A stretch of DNA of 64,000 nt from Gracilimonas amylolytica (GTDB taxonomy: Bacteria > Bacteroidota > Rhodothermia > Balneolales > Balneolaceae): positions 629 through 64,628 of the forward strand of contig NZ_PQBS01000034.1 in the NCBI RefSeq assembly GCF_002911695.1, given 5' to 3'. The translations under genes were made by a program, and so were the position numbers. The notes beneath the pieces were generated by a model that did not search any database, was not told the DNA's origin, and saw nothing but the letters and a program-made list of their open reading frames with translations. Shown piece by piece: positions 36,401 through 44,338 of this stretch (positions are counted from its first letter, which is position 1; each line of letters begins with the position of its first letter).

Positions 36401-36959
36401 CCAAGATCGATTGTCCTTTTTCTACCTTACGGCCAAAGATCTCAAGGTAATTTTGGGCAAACTGTCGGTTGAAGTTTTTGACCATCAGGTCTCGGTCAAC
36501 CAATACAAAGCTGTCCTCAGAATTATTGAGCATCATATTATTGATGCGCTGACTGATCACCTGCTCCGTGATACAGCTGGCTGAATTGGTGATGTACTCA
36601 ACCTCGCCATCCTCAGATAGCACCGGGGTATTTATGACTCTCCAGTACACTTCCTTGTATTGGCCATCATCCAGAACGATGTCGTAACGGATCGTTTCCA
36701 GTTCATCCGGCTGACGTGTCTTTATAACTCTTCGAAAAGATTGAAGGAGCCTTTCAGGTCCCGTTGGTTTTTTCTCATCAGGATTTGCGGGGAAAGCCTC
36801 GAACAGGGCCTTGCCTATCAGTTCCGATTCAGAGCGCTGTGTCATGCGGCAATAGGCGTCATTTACCTTCACAAACCTAAACTCCGGATCATTAGCCTCA
36901 ATCACAGAGGTAGGAGTAGGAGAATGCTGAAATATGTTTTCTAAATTCAGTTTCTTCAT
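33462..36959 (-). CDS. Multi-PAS/GAF histidine kinase
   Basis: A 1,165-residue soluble sensor kinase. By eye: about six PAS domains with PAC ends (for example IGALRDVTESK, AFGRDVTDRK and EGTVQDITERK), one GAF-like domain around residues 500-660, then HisKA with FAYVASHDLQEPLRMVTSFLTQL and an ATPase domain (NLINNGLKYH, DNGIGI, GTGIGLAI). The start is ATG 36959; a TTG directly upstream is less likely. It opens the minus-strand signalling run (gaps 57, 47 and 20 bp to the following genes). The kinase core is close to that of the 33404 gene. The ligands of the PAS/GAF domains cannot be deduced. Confidence 0.91.
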   Translation of the reverse strand: MKKLNLENIFQHSPTPTSVIEANDPEFRFVKVNDAYCRMTQRSESELIGKALFEAFPANPDEKKPTGPERLLQSFRRVIKTRQPDELETIRYDIVLDDGQYKEVYWRVINTPVLSEDGEVEYITNSASCITEQVISQRINNMMLNNSEDSFVLVDRDLMVKNFNRQFAQNYLEIFGRKVEKGQSILDLTLPERKEALKERYVSVLKGETISDLLKVPTKSGGTRYFDIKYKPARDEHDEIVGSFVSLIEKTAEHKAQEKYQQVVEHSTNMFFKHDAEGVLTYVSPQSKYFLGFSPEKAMRKWTEFITDHPLNKIGEQHTRKALETGETQPPYELQLKTADNRIIWVEIHEAPVVEDGNVTGIVGSLSDITERKTYEEQLQKSLERYDFASKATRDAIYDWDMEEDTLHWGDGLKTLFGYDTGNQVNSLKLWSDNVHPSDIDRVQEELDQTLNDPNLNQVEYEYRFRRENGEYAYVHENGYVIRNHKGKAIRMIGALRDVTESKQAELQTHLQHQVAQFFKHEDRLHSILDHLLHYLAEYEKFSLAEIWLVSATKNHLNLMASFARNNIGRTFYKYSRSVNKFGYGEGLPGLVWKNRSTETWDNLSENPAFIRNEAAKESELKSATAFPLFHNDDFIGVLLLGSEEPAQINRHKVRPYKILQDFLGAEIRRKQREEEMQLLFKSSPDILAIAASNNRFIKVNPGFCELMGYSEEELTSQNFQTFIHPDDLDDTNKEYEETVTGERNANNYINRWITRSGDTRYISWRSSEVFGEDNFVFAFGRDVTDRKIVEQQIIETNKKLKTAQEIASLGYWELNLKSRDLYWSDEVFRIWGLDPTQEPLVFEDFRNTVHPEDLDAFDAQQSAAISGEEALDIEHRIILPDGTVKWVHEIGKIIHNKKGQPILFEGTVQDITERKKARKALEKLNRDLELHAQELAASNAELEQFAYVASHDLQEPLRMVTSFLTQLDKKYSDDLDERAKKYIHFAVDGAQRMRQIILDLLNYSRLNQDKKQRESVDLNVILEEVKTLERKHIEETGGEIITESLPVVYANPGPIKQVFQNLINNGLKYHKEGASPKVEITYTETDTHWEFKVSDNGIGIRKEFQDGIFQIFQRLHTRDEYSGTGIGLAITKKIVERHGGKIWLESEEGKGSTFYFTLSKEEAI

Positions 36960-37159
36960 CAATGTTATACCGTATTACCAACCATCAAAAGGGTTTATAA
37001 AGCCTGCCGTAAAAGGTGTGTTGTTTACCCGATGCGATATATTAAAAAATTTTAATATAAAGTAGTATAAGAAAGCTGAAGAACATATTCAGCAAATATA
37101 TGGGTGGCAATGAAATGCGGGTGGGAGGATAGATCTGATCAAAATTAATAGATAAGGGG

Positions 37160-37174
37160 TGACATGATCTGTCA
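37160..37174. promoter_or_regulatory. Operator-like palindrome TGACATGATCTGTCA
   Basis: Perfect 5-bp arms and a 5-bp centre. It differs at only two adjacent positions from the palindrome at 3252-3266. It lies 56 bp before the ATG at 37231 and about 200 bp before the divergent kinase start, so it most likely controls the plus-strand genes. Confidence 0.5.
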
Positions 37175-37230
37175 GGGGTGAGAGGTATATTTGAACAGAA
37201 CATAAAGCTAACCTCAAATTCGGGAGAAAT

Positions 37231-37701
37231 ATGACAAATAAAGAAAAGTCTGTGGTTTTGGTTGATATGGATAATGTGTTGGTAGATTTCAGGTCAGGTA
37301 TAGACCGTCTCTCATCAGACATCATACAAGAGTTTAATGACCGATTGGATGAAGTGCCCGGTATTTTTGCCCTTATGGATCCAATGGAAGGAGCCATAGA
37401 TACCTACAAATGGCTCAGCGATAATTTCGATACGTACATAGTTTCAACCGCTCCCTGGGAAAATCCTTCCGCATGGTCTGATAAGTTGAATTGGGTAAAG
37501 AAATATTTAGGTGAATTCGCTTATAAGCGATTGATTCTCAGTCATCATAAGAATTTAGTGATGGGAGATTTTCTTATTGATGACCGCACAGCCCGGGGAG
37601 TGGATAAATTTGAGGGAACTCATATTCATTTTGGTACAGATGAGTTCAAAGACTGGAGAGCAGTAAGTGATTATTTTGAGAAAATATTAGGTATAAAGTG
37701 A
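37231..37701 (+). CDS. 5'(3')-deoxyribonucleotidase, HAD family
   Basis: A 156-residue small HAD phosphatase of the NT5C type, which removes phosphate from deoxynucleoside monophosphates. Motif I VDMDNVLVDF (nucleophile and acid Asp), motif II-like YIVSTAPWENPSAW, Lys-containing NWVKKYLG, and motif III FLIDDRTARG are all visible. The GGGAG at 37222-37226 supports the ATG. Depletion of deoxynucleotides is a known antiviral tactic, and this gene stands just before a defence block and after a shared operator, so a defence role is possible; a housekeeping or phage-derived salvage role is equally possible. Confidence 0.87.
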   Translation: MTNKEKSVVLVDMDNVLVDFRSGIDRLSSDIIQEFNDRLDEVPGIFALMDPMEGAIDTYKWLSDNFDTYIVSTAPWENPSAWSDKLNWVKKYLGEFAYKRLILSHHKNLVMGDFLIDDRTARGVDKFEGTHIHFGTDEFKDWRAVSDYFEKILGIK

Positions 37702-37845
37702 TAAGGTTTGGATTTCCATCTAAATTGGCGAATAACGGGGTTTTGATTTTTAATTATTGTGTGGCTTTCCCTATAATCCGTTGTTATTCAATTGACTTAA
37801 ACCAAGGCAATCCATCAGATGGATTTCGTGATAAATTAGAGTAAC

Positions 37846-37936
37846 CTCGCAGCGTCCGATAGGACCTGCGAGCGTTACGGGTTTAAGCCCTATAACCGAA
37901 CGCTGTCCCGAAGCATCGGGAGACGCTCGCAGGTTC
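37846..37936. repeat. Structured intergenic element with nested inverted repeats
   Basis: ACCTGCGAGCGT (37864-37875) is inverted perfectly at 37923-37934 (ACGCTCGCAGGT). Inside lie two further hairpins: GGGTTTAAGCCC (37879-37890) and TCCCGA/TCGGGA (37906-37911, 37916-37921). A related stretch, ACCTCGCAGCGTCC, precedes it. It may be a dispersed palindromic repeat or a structured leader of the restriction gene 50 bp downstream. No gene is seen in 37702-37985. Confidence 0.6.
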
Positions 37937-37985
37937 TTTCATGCTATACAGTAACAGATATTCAATAAGAAACAGATTTTAGTCT

Positions 37986-40900
37986 ATGCCATTATTCCAA
38001 AACGCGGTACTGAACAAATATTTATCGGGGATTAAAGACAAGCAGGTGGAGGAAGCCTGGGAGAATTTTACGGCTCACTTCCACAATGCAGAGATTCAGG
38101 AGAACATTCGGGATGCCAAAGAAGAGGAATATCAGGGAGGATTTTTAGAGCATTTATTTGTGAATGTGCTTGGATACACCATGAAACCGGCTCCAAATTA
38201 TAATCTGGTTGCAGAAAAGAAGAACCTTAATGATTCCAAAAAGGCGGACGGGGCGTTGCTGGATGGCGATAAAGTCCGCGGGGTGATTGAGCTGAAGGGA
38301 ACCGAAACCACCGATCTTGGCAAAGTGGAAACGCAGGCGTTTGGATATAAGAACAAACAGCCCGATGCCCTATACGTCATCATCTCCAACTTCGAGAAGC
38401 TGCGGTTTTATATTGATAACGCAGTGGATTTCATCGAGTTCAACCTCTTCACGCTCACCAAAGAGGATTTCAAAGTGTTATGGCTGTGTCTCGCATATCC
38501 GAATTTTACGAGGGACATCCCCAAAAAGATCAAAGATGACTCGCTGGAGGAAGAGGAAAGCGTCACCAAAAAGCTCTACAAGGATTATTCCAACTTTAAG
38601 CAGGCGCTGTTTGAGGATATTGTGGATCGGAATCCCGATTATGACAAAGTGCTGTTGTTCAAGAAAACGCAGAAATTGCTGGACCGCTTTCTGTTCATCT
38701 TTTTTGCGGAAGACCGTAACCTGGTGCCGTATAATTTCATCAGGAGGATCATTCAACGGTGGACCGAGCTCCGGGATGATTACGATGTGGAAGTGACGCT
38801 GTACGATCGGTTCAAAAAAATCTTTCAGTATTTGAATGAAGGGCATAGCGGAAAAGAGTACGATGTTTTTGCATACAACGGCGGTTTGTTCCTGGAAGAT
38901 GAACTGCTGGACGGACTCTCCATCTCCGATGAAATTCTGTATGAGCATACCGACCGGCTAAGTAATTATGATTTTGAAAGCGAGGTGGACGTCAACATTC
39001 TCGGGCATATTTTTGAGCATTCGCTGAACGAGATCGAGGAGATCAATGCGGAACTGAAAGGGGAAGAAGTGGACACCTCCAAAACCCGCCGCAAAAAAGA
39101 TGGCGTGTTTTATACGCCCAAGTACATCACCAAGTACATTGTGGAACATACGGTGGGGAAGTTATGCGAGGAGCAGAAAGCCGAGCTGGATATTGACGAT
39201 GAAGACTACCGCCCGAACCGACAAAAGAAAACCAAGAAAGCCCTGCTCGACAAGCTGGAAGCCTACCGTGAGTGGCTGCTGGAACTCACTATTTGTGATC
39301 CCGCCTGTGGAAGTGGTGCATTTTTAAATCAGGCGCTGGAGTTTTTGATTGCCGAGCATACCTATGTGGATGAACTGCAGGCCAAGCTGCTGGGTGAGTC
39401 GATGGTGCTGCCGGATGTGGAAAATCAGATCCTGGAGCGGAACCTGTTTGGGGTGGATATCAATGAAGAGTCGGTGGAGATCGCCAAGCTGAGCCTGTGG
39501 CTGCGAACGGCCCAAAAAGGACGCAAGCTTACCTCGCTGAACCACAATATTAAGTGCGGAAACTCGCTGATTGACGATCCCGAGGTAGCCGGCGACAAAG
39601 CCTTTGACTGGGAAGCCGAATTTCCGTCCGTATTTGAAAACGGCGGCTTTGATGTGGTGATTGGGAATCCGCCTTATGTGAAACTGGAAACGATAAAAGA
39701 GACTTCAACAGATTTAGAGAAACAAGGCTATGAAACTTTCACCAAACGTGGAGATTTGTATGCCATTTTTGTTGAAAAAGGGTTTGATCTGTTAAAACCT
39801 AAAGGGATTTATTCATACATCATGCCAAATAAATGGTTGCAGGCCGGTTATGGAAAACCATTGCGGGAATTTTTCCTAACTAAAGAACTGATTCAATTTA
39901 TTGATTTTGGTGATCTTCAGATATTTGAAGGTGCAACAACGTATCCGTGTATTTTTGTAGCCAGAAATGATGAGCCGAAAGATGAGTTTGATGTGGCGGT
40001 TTTGGTTTCGGCCGGTGAAGCAGATTTTAATACCAATGTCCTCTCTAACTTGGAAACATTTGCTACGAAAGAGTTCAGTGGTAAGACTTGGGTTATCTCT
40101 TCAAAAAGAGAAAATGAACTTTTAGAAAAATTAAACAAGGCACTAGTTTCTTTAGATGAGTATGTAGGTGGAAATGCAAATTATGGCATAAAGACTGGTT
40201 TTACTAAAGGCTTTATGATTTCTGAAGAAGAAAAAAATGAGTTGATTGAGAAAGATTCTAAAGCAAAAGAAATCATTAATCCAGTACTTAGAGGTAGGGA
40301 TATAAAAAAATGGGTAGCGAAGCCAATTGAGAAATATTTAATCTCGACATTTCCTGCATTTAGTTTGGATATAGATGATTACCCATCGGTTAAAGAATAT
40401 TTACTGAAATTTGGAAAAAAGAGGTTAGAGCAATCTGGAGAAAAAGGAAGTAGAAAGAAATCAAGTGGTAAGTGGTTTGAGACACAAGATTCAATTGAGT
40501 ATTGGGAATTATTTCATAAGCCAAAAATCATGTATCAAAAATTTCAGGTCAGTCCCTGCTTTATTTATGATGAGCAAGGATTGTATTGCAATGATTCTAT
40601 GTGGATTATTCCAACTGAAGAAAAAAGCCTTCTTGGGATTTTAAATTCCAAAATGGGTTGGTGGCTGATTACAAAATACTGCACGCAAATTCGGGGAGGT
40701 TGTCAGTTGATCTGGAAATACTTTGGACAAATTCCTATTCCTGAATTAAATGGAGAACTGGATGATCTTGTGGAACAAATGATCGAATTGAATAATGAGC
40801 TTCAAAAACATACCGATGCTCTTTGTGATTTACTCCAATCCAAATTCGACATCGAGAAACTCAGCCGGAAACTCCAAAGCTGGCACGAGCTCACCTTCAA

Positions 40901-41105
40901 GCAATTCCTGAAAGAGCTGAAAAAGAAGAAGGTCAAACTCACCCTCGAAGAAGAAGCCGAATGGATGGACTACTTCCAAAAACAAAAATCCCGGGCCGAC
41001 GAGCTCAAAACCCAAATCGCCCAAACCGATTCCGAGATTGATGAGATGGTTTATGGGTTGTATGGGTTGAATAAAGAAGAAATAGAAGTTGTGGAGGGGA
41101 GTTAA
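37986..41105 (+). CDS. Type IIG restriction-modification enzyme (Eco57I-like)
   Basis: A 1,039-residue single-chain restriction and modification enzyme. The N-terminal nuclease shows Asp88 and the ExK core Glu102-Lys104 in VIELKG. The methylase has motif I DPACGSGAF from residue 438 and catalytic NPPY at 561-564. The target-recognition part contains the TaqI_C-type block NPVLRGRDIKKWV. It should methylate adenine on one strand and cut a few bases away. DNA from about 39,680 to 40,720 is clearly AT-richer than both sides (sampled 60-base lines: 16 G+C inside, 29 outside), marking a swapped recognition domain. The stop overlaps the next start as TAATG. Confidence 0.93.
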   Translation: MPLFQNAVLNKYLSGIKDKQVEEAWENFTAHFHNAEIQENIRDAKEEEYQGGFLEHLFVNVLGYTMKPAPNYNLVAEKKNLNDSKKADGALLDGDKVRGVIELKGTETTDLGKVETQAFGYKNKQPDALYVIISNFEKLRFYIDNAVDFIEFNLFTLTKEDFKVLWLCLAYPNFTRDIPKKIKDDSLEEEESVTKKLYKDYSNFKQALFEDIVDRNPDYDKVLLFKKTQKLLDRFLFIFFAEDRNLVPYNFIRRIIQRWTELRDDYDVEVTLYDRFKKIFQYLNEGHSGKEYDVFAYNGGLFLEDELLDGLSISDEILYEHTDRLSNYDFESEVDVNILGHIFEHSLNEIEEINAELKGEEVDTSKTRRKKDGVFYTPKYITKYIVEHTVGKLCEEQKAELDIDDEDYRPNRQKKTKKALLDKLEAYREWLLELTICDPACGSGAFLNQALEFLIAEHTYVDELQAKLLGESMVLPDVENQILERNLFGVDINEESVEIAKLSLWLRTAQKGRKLTSLNHNIKCGNSLIDDPEVAGDKAFDWEAEFPSVFENGGFDVVIGNPPYVKLETIKETSTDLEKQGYETFTKRGDLYAIFVEKGFDLLKPKGIYSYIMPNKWLQAGYGKPLREFFLTKELIQFIDFGDLQIFEGATTYPCIFVARNDEPKDEFDVAVLVSAGEADFNTNVLSNLETFATKEFSGKTWVISSKRENELLEKLNKALVSLDEYVGGNANYGIKTGFTKGFMISEEEKNELIEKDSKAKEIINPVLRGRDIKKWVAKPIEKYLISTFPAFSLDIDDYPSVKEYLLKFGKKRLEQSGEKGSRKKSSGKWFETQDSIEYWELFHKPKIMYQKFQVSPCFIYDEQGLYCNDSMWIIPTEEKSLLGILNSKMGWWLITKYCTQIRGGCQLIWKYFGQIPIPELNGELDDLVEQMIELNNELQKHTDALCDLLQSKFDIEKLSRKLQSWHELTFKQFLKELKKKKVKLTLEEEAEWMDYFQKQKSRADELKTQIAQTDSEIDEMVYGLYGLNKEEIEVVEGS

Positions 41106-42166
41106 TGGGTTCAAATAGAAAATATCTTCTTGAATACTGGCTCGATTTGCGAATTCATGAAAAAGAAGAATTGGAAAAAGGTGTAGCAAGAAAATTACAA
41201 CGATTTGATGTAGAATATGAAATTGATCAGAGTAACAAGTTCTATGTGTTAACAATAAAAGGAGGTAAGAATGATGTTAATGCCTGCTATGAAAGATTTA
41301 ATGTTTACAAAGAAGGAGCCTTTCGAGCAAGAGACGAGCTTGGGGATGAATTAAGGAAGGAAGCTTACAATATTTTATCAGACATTGAAACTGAACTGAG
41401 AAATTTTATCAGTAAAGCTATGATTGAGGTTGTAGGCTTTAATTGGTGGGATCGGTTAATTCCAGATAAATTAAAAGAACGAGCAGAAGAAATAGCAAAG
41501 AGTTCAAATAAGAAAGAGGAAGAACTCCACCATCCTGTTGAGTTTACAATGTTCAGTGGACTTATTGAAATTGTAACGGGAAAGTTTACTCAGTGGCCAA
41601 AAAATAAATCATTAACTGTTTCTGATTTAGAAGAATTACTTCTTAAAAAAAATTCAATGGATGAACTTAGAATTGATCTGGCGGAAAAAAGTAAAACAGT
41701 GTCGATATGGGATGATGTATTTTCTAAATATTTTGATGATCAAAAAACATGGATTGAACTAGAAGATGAATTAACTGATCGGGTTATACCAATTCGAAAT
41801 AAAGTTATGCATCACAGATTGTTACGGATCTATGAAGTAAAAGAATTGAAAAAACATAGAACAAAATTACTTGGTGTTCTTGGTAATGCTAAGCCAAAAT
41901 TACCAGCGCGTAGTATATCTGACGCCATGAAAAGTATTTCAACTGTTTTTGAGAATATTAAAGTTCAGATTAATTCTGATTTGGCAAATGCATTAGCGTT
42001 TCAAGTTTCAACTGAATTTCAAGAATCAATGCAACTTTTTAGAGATTCTCAGTCACAAGCTTTTAAAGAGTTATTTGAATCAACTAACATTGGGAATTTA
42101 AAATTTGGAAATAAAGGAATAACTAACGACTCAGACTCAGTCGATGATGATAATGAAGAAGAGTAA
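41105..42166 (+). CDS. HEPN-like protein coupled to the type IIG enzyme
   Basis: A 353-residue protein with no recognised name. Two stretches stand out. The middle is helical with the sequence RVIPIRNKVMHHR, where Arg231 and His236 form an R-x4-H motif, the active-site signature of HEPN ribonucleases, placed after a conserved-looking helix (WDDVFSKYFDDQKTWIELEDELTDR) as in Swt1/ApeA-type HEPN domains. The N-terminal 90 residues are alpha/beta, and the end is an acidic tail (TNDSDSVDDDNEEE). The start codon overlaps the stop of the restriction gene, so it is made together with it. A likely role is a backup RNA-cutting toxin triggered if restriction fails; this is inference. Confidence 0.65.
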   Translation: MGSNRKYLLEYWLDLRIHEKEELEKGVARKLQRFDVEYEIDQSNKFYVLTIKGGKNDVNACYERFNVYKEGAFRARDELGDELRKEAYNILSDIETELRNFISKAMIEVVGFNWWDRLIPDKLKERAEEIAKSSNKKEEELHHPVEFTMFSGLIEIVTGKFTQWPKNKSLTVSDLEELLLKKNSMDELRIDLAEKSKTVSIWDDVFSKYFDDQKTWIELEDELTDRVIPIRNKVMHHRLLRIYEVKELKKHRTKLLGVLGNAKPKLPARSISDAMKSISTVFENIKVQINSDLANALAFQVSTEFQESMQLFRDSQSQAFKELFESTNIGNLKFGNKGITNDSDSVDDDNEEE

Positions 42167-42210
42167 GTAATCTTAATCTTTTTCCCAAATCCCCCGCTGG
42201 AAATGCCCCG

Positions 42211-42228
42211 CCGGACCACCCGGTCCGA
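42211..42228. other. Short G+C-rich hairpin in intergenic gap
   Basis: CGGACC (42212-42217) pairs with GGTCCG (42222-42227) in a local G+C-rich patch between AT-rich genes. There is no T run after it, so it is not a standard terminator. It could be a scar of an older inserted element. The rest of 42167-42350 holds no gene. Confidence 0.35.
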
Positions 42229-42350
42229 GTGAGCCGCAAAGGGGTTTGGCTTCATGGCTAAACGAACAGTCCCCGTAAAACCCCACAAATCATTTCAAAT
42301 TTGGATACATTTGAGTGTCATCTGGGCTAAAGTAATCAACTAAAAAATTC

Positions 42351-43226
42351 ATGTATTACCGTAGAAAAGTCATATTAGCACTCATTGAACGGTTTGGCGG
42401 GGAACTTAAGCCCACCCACTTTCAGAAGCTGCTTTTAGTATTTACCCGCCGACAGCGGAAACCGGCCTTTGAGTTTGTGCCGTACAAATATGGTGCTTTT
42501 TCTTTTCAAGCCAGAGCTGACAAGGGTACAATGATCAAATACGGTCAGCTTAAAGATTCAAAACACTGGGTATTTTCTGCCAATCAAAGCTACCTGGAGG
42601 AACTGAACCAAACGGATCAAAAAATCCTGAATGAACTTTGGAAGCAGTTCAACAATTATTCCATTGAAGAGCTGGTCAAATATACGTATCGGGAATTCCC
42701 ATTTTATGCGACGCGGAGTGAAATAGCAGAAGATCTGTTAACAGAAGATGAATTAAAACGAGTAGAACTTTCCCGCCCCAAAAACACGGGTAATATTTTA
42801 TATACCATCGGGTATGAAGGTATTTCCGCGGAAGAATATATGAACCGCTTATACAGCAAGCAGGTCAATTTACTGGTGGATGTCCGAAAGAATTCAATGA
42901 GCATGAAATACGGGTTTTCCAAGAGCCAGCTCAAGAATATGTGCCAAAAAATGGGTATTGAGTTTTTACACATCCCGGAGTTAGGCATTGAATCTGATAA
43001 ACGGCAGAATCTGAATACGCCTAAAGATTATGAACTTTTATTCGATGAATATAAGCGAGAAACGCTCCCAAACAGGGATACCGAATTGAATCAACTCAAG
43101 GAACTAACAGAAAAGTACGAACGAGTTGCCATCACTTGTTTTGAGCGGGAACACACCAGTTGCCATCGCCATAAAATATCCGATCACCTTCACGAAGAAT
43201 ACGGGGTGCCGATCGAACACATATAA
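42351..43226 (+). CDS. DUF488 protein with Panacea/DUF4065-like N-terminus
   Basis: A 291-residue two-domain protein. The first 130 residues (LIERFGGELKPTHFQKLLLVFTRR...FEFVPYKYGAFSFQARAD) resemble Panacea/SocA/DUF4065-type domains, which serve as antitoxins or adaptors in toxin-antitoxin systems. The rest is DUF488: ILYTIGYEGISAEEYMNRLYSKQVNLLVDVRKN, FLHIPELGI and the closing CFEREHTSCHRHKI motif with its Cys-His pair. DUF488 is of unknown chemistry but is very frequent in defence islands. It is followed 25 bp later by the 43252 gene; the two likely work as a pair. It is separated from the HEPN gene by 184 bp. Confidence 0.75.
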   Translation: MYYRRKVILALIERFGGELKPTHFQKLLLVFTRRQRKPAFEFVPYKYGAFSFQARADKGTMIKYGQLKDSKHWVFSANQSYLEELNQTDQKILNELWKQFNNYSIEELVKYTYREFPFYATRSEIAEDLLTEDELKRVELSRPKNTGNILYTIGYEGISAEEYMNRLYSKQVNLLVDVRKNSMSMKYGFSKSQLKNMCQKMGIEFLHIPELGIESDKRQNLNTPKDYELLFDEYKRETLPNRDTELNQLKELTEKYERVAITCFEREHTSCHRHKISDHLHEEYGVPIEHI

Positions 43227-43251
43227 TTGATAACACAACATTCGGGGGAAT

Positions 43252-44103
43252 ATGAGTCATCCAAAAAACGAGGAGAGAAAAAGAGTACTGATTACCGTAA
43301 AAGCTTATCCACTTCCATCAAGGTCTTACGATGAGCTGGTCTGTACGGCCGGAATAACAGATGAAGGGGAGTGGATCAGAATTTATCCGGTTCCGTTTCG
43401 ATTTCTAAAAGATGATGGTCAGTACAGTAAATACCAATGGGTGGATATTACCCTCAAGAAAGCAAAGAAGGATTTCCGTCCTGAAAGTTACTCACCGGCC
43501 GATACAAGCTTGGATGATATGGATATTATTGAAACGGTTGATACGTCAAAAAAATGGAGGATAAGAAAGGAGTTAGTTTTAAAAAAAGGTCCAAAAGTTT
43601 ATACATCCATGTCTGAATTGATAGAAGACTCTAAAGAACCGAAGAATGTATCTCTGGCTACCTTCAAGCCTGCAAAGATCACCGGATTTGAATATGAAGA
43701 GGAACGTGAATGGAGTGAGGGTTTACAGAAGAATCTTCAACAAACCGATCTTTTTGATGAACGGGGAGGTAAAGGGGACAAAGATATCGTCCAAAAACTC
43801 CCCTTTAAGTTCTACTATAAACTGGAAGATAAAAATGGCAAACCTTCCAGAATGATGATCGAAGATTGGGAGATCGGGGCATTATACTGGAACTGTTTAA
43901 AAAGAGCCGATGGGGATGAGCAAGTTGCGCTTCAAAAAGTAAAAGATAAATATTATGACACATTCACTCAAAAAAATGATATTCATCTATTTCTTGGAAC
44001 GACACTACAATATCATCGGCGAAGAATGAATAATCCTTTTGTGATTATTGGGGTGTTTTATCCGCCTAAAGATCCTCAGGAAAATCAACGTAGTTTGTTT
44101 TGA
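43252..44103 (+). CDS. Uncharacterised partner of the DUF488 protein
   Basis: A 283-residue soluble protein. It opens with KRVLITVKAYPLPSRSYDELVCTAGITDEGEWIRIYPVPFR, a conserved block of an uncharacterised family that I recall beside DUF488 genes. The middle is charged and the C-terminus ends in FLGTTLQYHRRRMNNPFVIIGVFYPP, which has the look of a strand-rich closing domain. No catalytic motif can be named. A purine-rich GGGGGAA at 43244 serves as ribosome site. It is the last gene of the second defence block and is followed by a strong terminator. Confidence 0.65.
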   Translation: MSHPKNEERKRVLITVKAYPLPSRSYDELVCTAGITDEGEWIRIYPVPFRFLKDDGQYSKYQWVDITLKKAKKDFRPESYSPADTSLDDMDIIETVDTSKKWRIRKELVLKKGPKVYTSMSELIEDSKEPKNVSLATFKPAKITGFEYEEEREWSEGLQKNLQQTDLFDERGGKGDKDIVQKLPFKFYYKLEDKNGKPSRMMIEDWEIGALYWNCLKRADGDEQVALQKVKDKYYDTFTQKNDIHLFLGTTLQYHRRRMNNPFVIIGVFYPPKDPQENQRSLF

Positions 44104-44212
44104 TGATTGAAGAATTGAGTTTTGCAGCTAAATGAAGCCTCCAAGAAAGAAACTGGAAGCGCTTTATCACAAGCTGCTCCAAAGAAAAAGAAGCAGTAGT
44201 TTATTTGTTCTG

Positions 44213-44251
44213 CTCTGTCACAATGTAGCTCGTGTGACAGAGTGGTTTTTT
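44213..44251 (+). terminator. Rho-independent terminator closing the second defence block
   Basis: Perfect 10-bp arms CTCTGTCACA (44213-44222) and TGTGACAGAG (44233-44242), then TGG and six T. It lies 110 bp after the last defence gene. The arms contain GTGACAG, the same core as the operator-like palindromes, possibly by chance. Confidence 0.8.
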
Positions 44252-44338
44252 GGGACCAAAGAAGCCTCTGTCGGCTCCCCTTAAAACGGAGACAGTTAAA
44301 AGGAGAATCTTAGGTTAAGTTTAATCAAGAATGGCTTG

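Noticed and set aside
44132-44284. 50-codon open frame (MKPPRKKLEALYHKLLQRKR at start) after the second defence block
   Set aside because: It runs through the terminator hairpin, has no ribosome site and its C-terminal half is coded by the stem-loop. Probably not a gene.
2434-44338. Direct repeat of the tRNA-Asn 3' end as island right boundary
   Set aside because: No copy of GGTTCGAATCCTACCCGGGG was spotted by eye; no integrase or transposase gene is present either.
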